Origin: Pantoea cypripedii
GTDB lineage: Bacteria > Pseudomonadota > Gammaproteobacteria > Enterobacterales > Enterobacteriaceae
NCBI RefSeq assembly: GCF_011395035.1
Contig: NZ_CP024770.1
Coordinates: 927,670 to 991,669 of the forward strand
Direction of reading: 5' to 3'
DNA length: 64,000 nt
Below the pieces are notes generated by a model. That model did not search any database, was not told where the DNA came from, and was given only the letters and a program-made list of their open reading frames with translations. Shown here one piece after another: positions 61,051 through 64,000 of this stretch (within the stretch, counting starts at the first letter, position 1; every line of letters begins with the position of its first letter). Position numbers and translations under genes: made by a program.

Positions 61051-62451
61051 ATGCTTAATAAACTTGGCAGTCGCTGGAACAGTTATCAGAACCAGAACAC
61101 CCAACGCCCGGCTTATCTGTTGATTGCCGATATCATCGCAGACGGCATCAACAGCGGGGAGTTTCAGCCACGCGATCGCCTGCCGCCGTTACGTGAACTG
61201 GCGCTGCTGCTGGCGCTCAATTACACCACCGTGACGCGCGGCTATGCGGAAGCCAAACGGCGCGGTTTGATTGACTCGCGACCGGGTCTTGGCAGTTATA
61301 TTCGCGGCAAGGTGCCTGCTGTCCCACTCAGCGGGGGTAGCAGCTATGAGATGACGATGAATTCACCGATTGAACCCGGTGAGGAGCTGGCACAGGCCAT
61401 CAGTGAAGGGGCGATTAACCTGTTCGCGCAGAAAAATATTCTCAGCCTTCTGCGTTACCAGGATTTTGGCGGACAGGCCGACGATAAAGCGATGGCAAAA
61501 GTCTGGCTGGAGAAGCAGTTGCCCGCCGTCAGTCTGGAGGAGATCCTGGTCGCTCCGGGGATCCACAGTGCGCTGGTGGGATTGCTGACTCTGCTGTGCC
61601 GCAAGGGTGGCAGCGTGTGCGTCAGTGATTTGATCTATCCGGGCCTGAAAGCCATTGCCAGTCAGTTGAATATCACGCTGCAATCCCTGCCCTGCGATGA
61701 GGATGGACCGCTGCCGCGCGCCTTTGAACATCAATGCCAGACCGGCAACATCAGCGCGTTGTATATCAATCCTACCATCCAGAATCCCACCACCCTGACC
61801 TTGCCACTGCGCCGCCGGGAAGCGCTGGCCGATGTGGCGTCACGTTACAGCGTACCGGTGATCGAAGATGAGGCCTATGCTGCGCTGGCAACACAACATA
61901 TCGCTTCGTTCAGTGAGTTAATTCCCGAGCTGACCTGGTACGTCACCGGCATGTCCAAATGTTTTGGGCCGGGGCTGCGTACCGCATTTATCAAAGGTCC
62001 GGGTAAGCGCAATACCCAGCTGCTGGCGGGTGCGCTACGCGCCCTGAACGTGATGGCCAGCCCGATTACCAACGCGCTGGCGACCCAGTGGATCAGCGAT
62101 GGTACCGCCGATCGGGTGTTGCTTTCCGTGCGTGCCGAATCGGTGATTCGCCAGAAAATGGCCAGTGAAATTCTGCACGATTTCAGTTATCGGGCCACGC
62201 CGCAGGGATTCCATCTGTGGTTGCAGCTGCCGCGTCATTTCAACTGGAATCCTGCCGAGATGGCGGTAAAACTGCGCGAACTTGGCGTCAGTGCCGTTTC
62301 AAGCGCGGCATTCTGCACCGATAATAATCCACCGGATGCGCTGCGTATTTGTCTGGGTGGCTCCTGGTCACGGGAAACCTGTGCGGAGAATTTACAGACC
62401 ATTGCCCATGTCATGCTGAATCCTCAGCATTATGGCAGCGTGATTCTTTAA
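61051..62451 (+). CDS. MocR-type (GntR/aminotransferase) regulator
   Basis: This 466-residue regulator has an N-terminal GntR winged helix (about residues 20-85, RPAYLLIADIIADGINSGEFQPRDRLPPLRELALLLALNYTTVTRGYAEAKRRGLI) and a fold-type I aminotransferase domain. Lys303 in YVTGMSK is the probable PLP-binding residue, and IEDEAY provides the usual Asp. MocR proteins sense amino acids or PLP-related compounds. It is divergent from the Nit1C operon, and the repeats between them suggest that it controls that operon. ATG 61051 is preferred since GGA lies nine bases before it. Confidence 0.88.
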   Translation: MLNKLGSRWNSYQNQNTQRPAYLLIADIIADGINSGEFQPRDRLPPLRELALLLALNYTTVTRGYAEAKRRGLIDSRPGLGSYIRGKVPAVPLSGGSSYEMTMNSPIEPGEELAQAISEGAINLFAQKNILSLLRYQDFGGQADDKAMAKVWLEKQLPAVSLEEILVAPGIHSALVGLLTLLCRKGGSVCVSDLIYPGLKAIASQLNITLQSLPCDEDGPLPRAFEHQCQTGNISALYINPTIQNPTTLTLPLRRREALADVASRYSVPVIEDEAYAALATQHIASFSELIPELTWYVTGMSKCFGPGLRTAFIKGPGKRNTQLLAGALRALNVMASPITNALATQWISDGTADRVLLSVRAESVIRQKMASEILHDFSYRATPQGFHLWLQLPRHFNWNPAEMAVKLRELGVSAVSSAAFCTDNNPPDALRICLGGSWSRETCAENLQTIAHVMLNPQHYGSVIL

Positions 62452-62533
62452 GCATGTTAATGGGTTCGCTTGAATAATGATGATGATGCTGGCAACATTA
62501 GTCGCCTATCTTAATTAAATCGGGTAAGTCAGG

Positions 62534-63091
62534 ATGACCCTACCTAATTTCACTGCGATCAGAATATTTCTCGTGGGGTTATTGCGAAAAATAAACTGGG
62601 AAGCTTTTTCGGTTATCGTCGCTTTAGGCATATTTCTCTGGGGCAATCACTCCGCTTCAGTGGATAAAGAACAAAATGCCATCGAGGAAGTGCAAAAGAT
62701 AAAAATCATGCTGCACTCCGAGGTGGAATATAACCTGCAGGCGGTGGAAACCGGGGGCTATGAGCAATCCCTCGTCGAGGGGCTGGAAGTCTGCGTTCCT
62801 TTACCCGACAACGATAGCGAGGCGATAGAGCGGCTCGACGTTGTCGCGGGCTATTTGCACGATGATATTTATAAAGCCACACTGCCTAAGCTACAAAACC
62901 TCCCCCCTGAATATGTTGACAGGCTGGTGCGCTATTATAACGCTATCGGCAGATTTAAAGATTTAAGCGCTGCGTTTAAAAGCAGTGGCGGCAATCATAG
63001 CAAGATCAATTTGTTTAAAAGTGAATATTATGCCCTGGTGACGCAATCCGCCACGCTGGAAGAATTACTGCGGACGAAAGACGCGTCATGA
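62534..63091 (+). CDS. Membrane-anchored hypothetical protein
   Basis: I do not recognise this 185-residue protein. It has one N-terminal membrane segment (about residues 24-40, FSVIVALGIFLWGNH) and a soluble helical part with coiled-coil tendency (KEQNAIEEVQKIKIMLHSEVEYNLQAVE). It precedes a Sel1-repeat gene by 58 bases in the same direction and may be cotranscribed. The function is unknown. Confidence 0.65.
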   Translation: MTLPNFTAIRIFLVGLLRKINWEAFSVIVALGIFLWGNHSASVDKEQNAIEEVQKIKIMLHSEVEYNLQAVETGGYEQSLVEGLEVCVPLPDNDSEAIERLDVVAGYLHDDIYKATLPKLQNLPPEYVDRLVRYYNAIGRFKDLSAAFKSSGGNHSKINLFKSEYYALVTQSATLEELLRTKDAS

Positions 63092-63149
63092 TTGTGTGCA
63101 CGCTTTTAACGCCCCCTTCTGAGCCATTACCGTTCTGGATAATAATGAG

Positions 63150-64000
63150 ATGAAACTATTTACCCCTAAAGCTATCGCTCTGCTGGTGACATTATGTTGT
63201 TGCAGTGCTTCCTATGCCGGGGAAAGTCTGGCTGATCTGCAAACTAAAGCCACTAATGGTGATGCGGCTGCACAAACCACCCTTGGCATCGATTACCTGA
63301 ACGGTGACGGTGTCACGCAGGATTACGGCAAAGCACAGCAGTGGCTGGAAAAAGCGGTGGCTCAGGATAGCCAGGAAGCCTGTCATGCTCTCGCCCTGAT
63401 GTACACCTATGGACAGGGTGTGACGAAAGATCTTAATAAAGCTGTCGAACTGTATAAAAAAGCCGGTCCGGCGCAGCATGGCGATGCCTACAATAATCTG
63501 GCGGTTATCTATTCGAAAGGATTGAATGGCAAAGCGGACCCCGCCCTGGCGATGAAGTATTATCAACTGGCTGCCGATGCCGGCAATAGCGAGTCGCAGG
63601 CCATAATCGGCTGGAAATATGCTACCGGTGACGGGGTGGCAAAAAACACCCGGAAAGCGTTTCAGTATTATGAAAAATCCGCCGCGCAGGGTAACTCTCA
63701 GGGACAATATTTGCTCGCCACCGCCTATGACGATGGTACCGGGGTGAAACGTAACGATGCACTCGCCGTCTCCTGGTATAAAAAAGCCGCAGATAACGGC
63801 AACACATCCGCAATGAATAACCTCGGCGTTATGCTTACCGATGGTGAAGGCGTGAAGCGAGATTACGTCAAAGCGCGCTTTTATCTGGAACAGGCGGTAG
63901 CGAAAGACTCAGCAGAAGCCAGAGCCGGGTTGGGTTATTTGTATCTCAATGGGCTGGGGGTAAAAAAGGACTATTACAAAGCCACCGAACTCTACAGCAC
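63150..64000 (+). CDS. Sel1-repeat protein, exported, truncated by window end
   Basis: The frame is open from ATG 63150 to the right edge (283 codons seen). A signal peptide (MKLFTPKAIALLVTLCCCSASYA) is followed by at least seven Sel1-like repeats of about 36 residues, each with A-x-x-x-L-G or similar, Y-x-x-G-x-G-V and A-x-x-W/Y (for example GIDYLNGDGVTQDYGKA and GVMLTDGEGVKRDYVKA). Such proteins form alpha-solenoids that bind other proteins in the periplasm. The role here is unknown, and the 3-prime end lies beyond the window. Confidence 0.87.
   Translation, partial: MKLFTPKAIALLVTLCCCSASYAGESLADLQTKATNGDAAAQTTLGIDYLNGDGVTQDYGKAQQWLEKAVAQDSQEACHALALMYTYGQGVTKDLNKAVELYKKAGPAQHGDAYNNLAVIYSKGLNGKADPALAMKYYQLAADAGNSESQAIIGWKYATGDGVAKNTRKAFQYYEKSAAQGNSQGQYLLATAYDDGTGVKRNDALAVSWYKKAADNGNTSAMNNLGVMLTDGEGVKRDYVKARFYLEQAVAKDSAEARAGLGYLYLNGLGVKKDYYKATELYS

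Noticed and set aside
1..64000. tRNA, rRNA, CRISPR arrays, insertion sequences, prophage genes
   Set aside because: No recognisable cloverleaf, rRNA segment, regular spacer-repeat pattern, transposase or phage structural gene was seen on reading both strands.

Overview
The window reads as accessory DNA of an enteric gamma-proteobacterium, most likely Erwiniaceae (Pantoea, Erwinia or a close relative). The grounds are many proteins of enterobacterial type (a DUF1471 stress protein, a YbdH/HcxA-like dehydrogenase, a YjcH/ActP-like pair, a YncA/MnaT-like acetyltransferase, an enterobacterial VapB antitoxin) and a long GCGCGATAAATCGCGC-type interspersed palindrome common in that group. I see no rRNA, tRNA, CRISPR array, insertion sequence or housekeeping gene in 64 kb. 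A large plasmid or an accessory chromosomal region fits best, but this is inference.

Layout. (1) 1-6.8 kb: end of an MFS exporter, a 2-hydroxyacid dehydrogenase, IclR and GntR regulators, then a polar amino acid ABC importer (binding protein and two permeases, no ATPase) ending in a serine-hydroxymethyltransferase-like PLP enzyme. (2) 6.8-13.8 kb: DUF1471 protein, secreted PHB-depolymerase-like esterase, AT-rich membrane protein of unknown function, TonB receptor with a periplasmic binding protein, and an orphan VapB antitoxin whose toxin gene is reduced to a few codons. (3) 14.1-24.5 kb: a locus of exported hydrolases (two ceramidase-like proteins, a tannase/feruloyl esterase, a Tat-exported alpha/beta hydrolase), a porin, a methyltransferase, an MFS importer and a TetR regulator. 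Two matching 18-bp palindromes are the probable TetR operators. (4) 25-36.3 kb: an unknown gene, then an HcxA-like dehydrogenase with an MFS carrier behind MetJ-like tandem boxes, two more MFS carriers, and a DUF1445/MHS transporter/PxpBC/VOC block suggesting 5-oxoproline or D-glutamate chemistry. (5) 36.4-44 kb: LysR, then an Fe/sugar-phosphate type ABC importer with an unusual inositol-monophosphatase plus dual-specificity-phosphatase fusion and a LacI regulator. (6) 44-53.3 kb: AraC, heptosyltransferase-like GT9, a nitrilase next to a YjcH/ActP-like symporter and LysR, an acetyltransferase divergent from an XRE-cupin regulator, and a phosphoethanolamine transferase.

(7) 53.4-62.5 kb holds the most striking system: a complete Nit1C-type cluster on the minus strand (MSMEG_0572/Sll0783 protein, Nit6803-type nitrilase, MSMEG_0568 radical SAM protein, Sll0786 acetyltransferase, Sll0787 AIR-synthase-like protein, MSMEG_0570 protein, MSMEG_0569 flavoprotein). 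An acyl-CoA-ligase-like gene is appended, and a divergent MocR-type regulator reads the other way. Their intergenic region carries three copies of a 12-bp repeat, two in exact tandem. Nit1C clusters have been linked to cyanide and nitrile assimilation in pseudomonads, but the chemistry of most members is unsettled. The window ends with a membrane-anchored hypothetical protein and a truncated Sel1-repeat protein.
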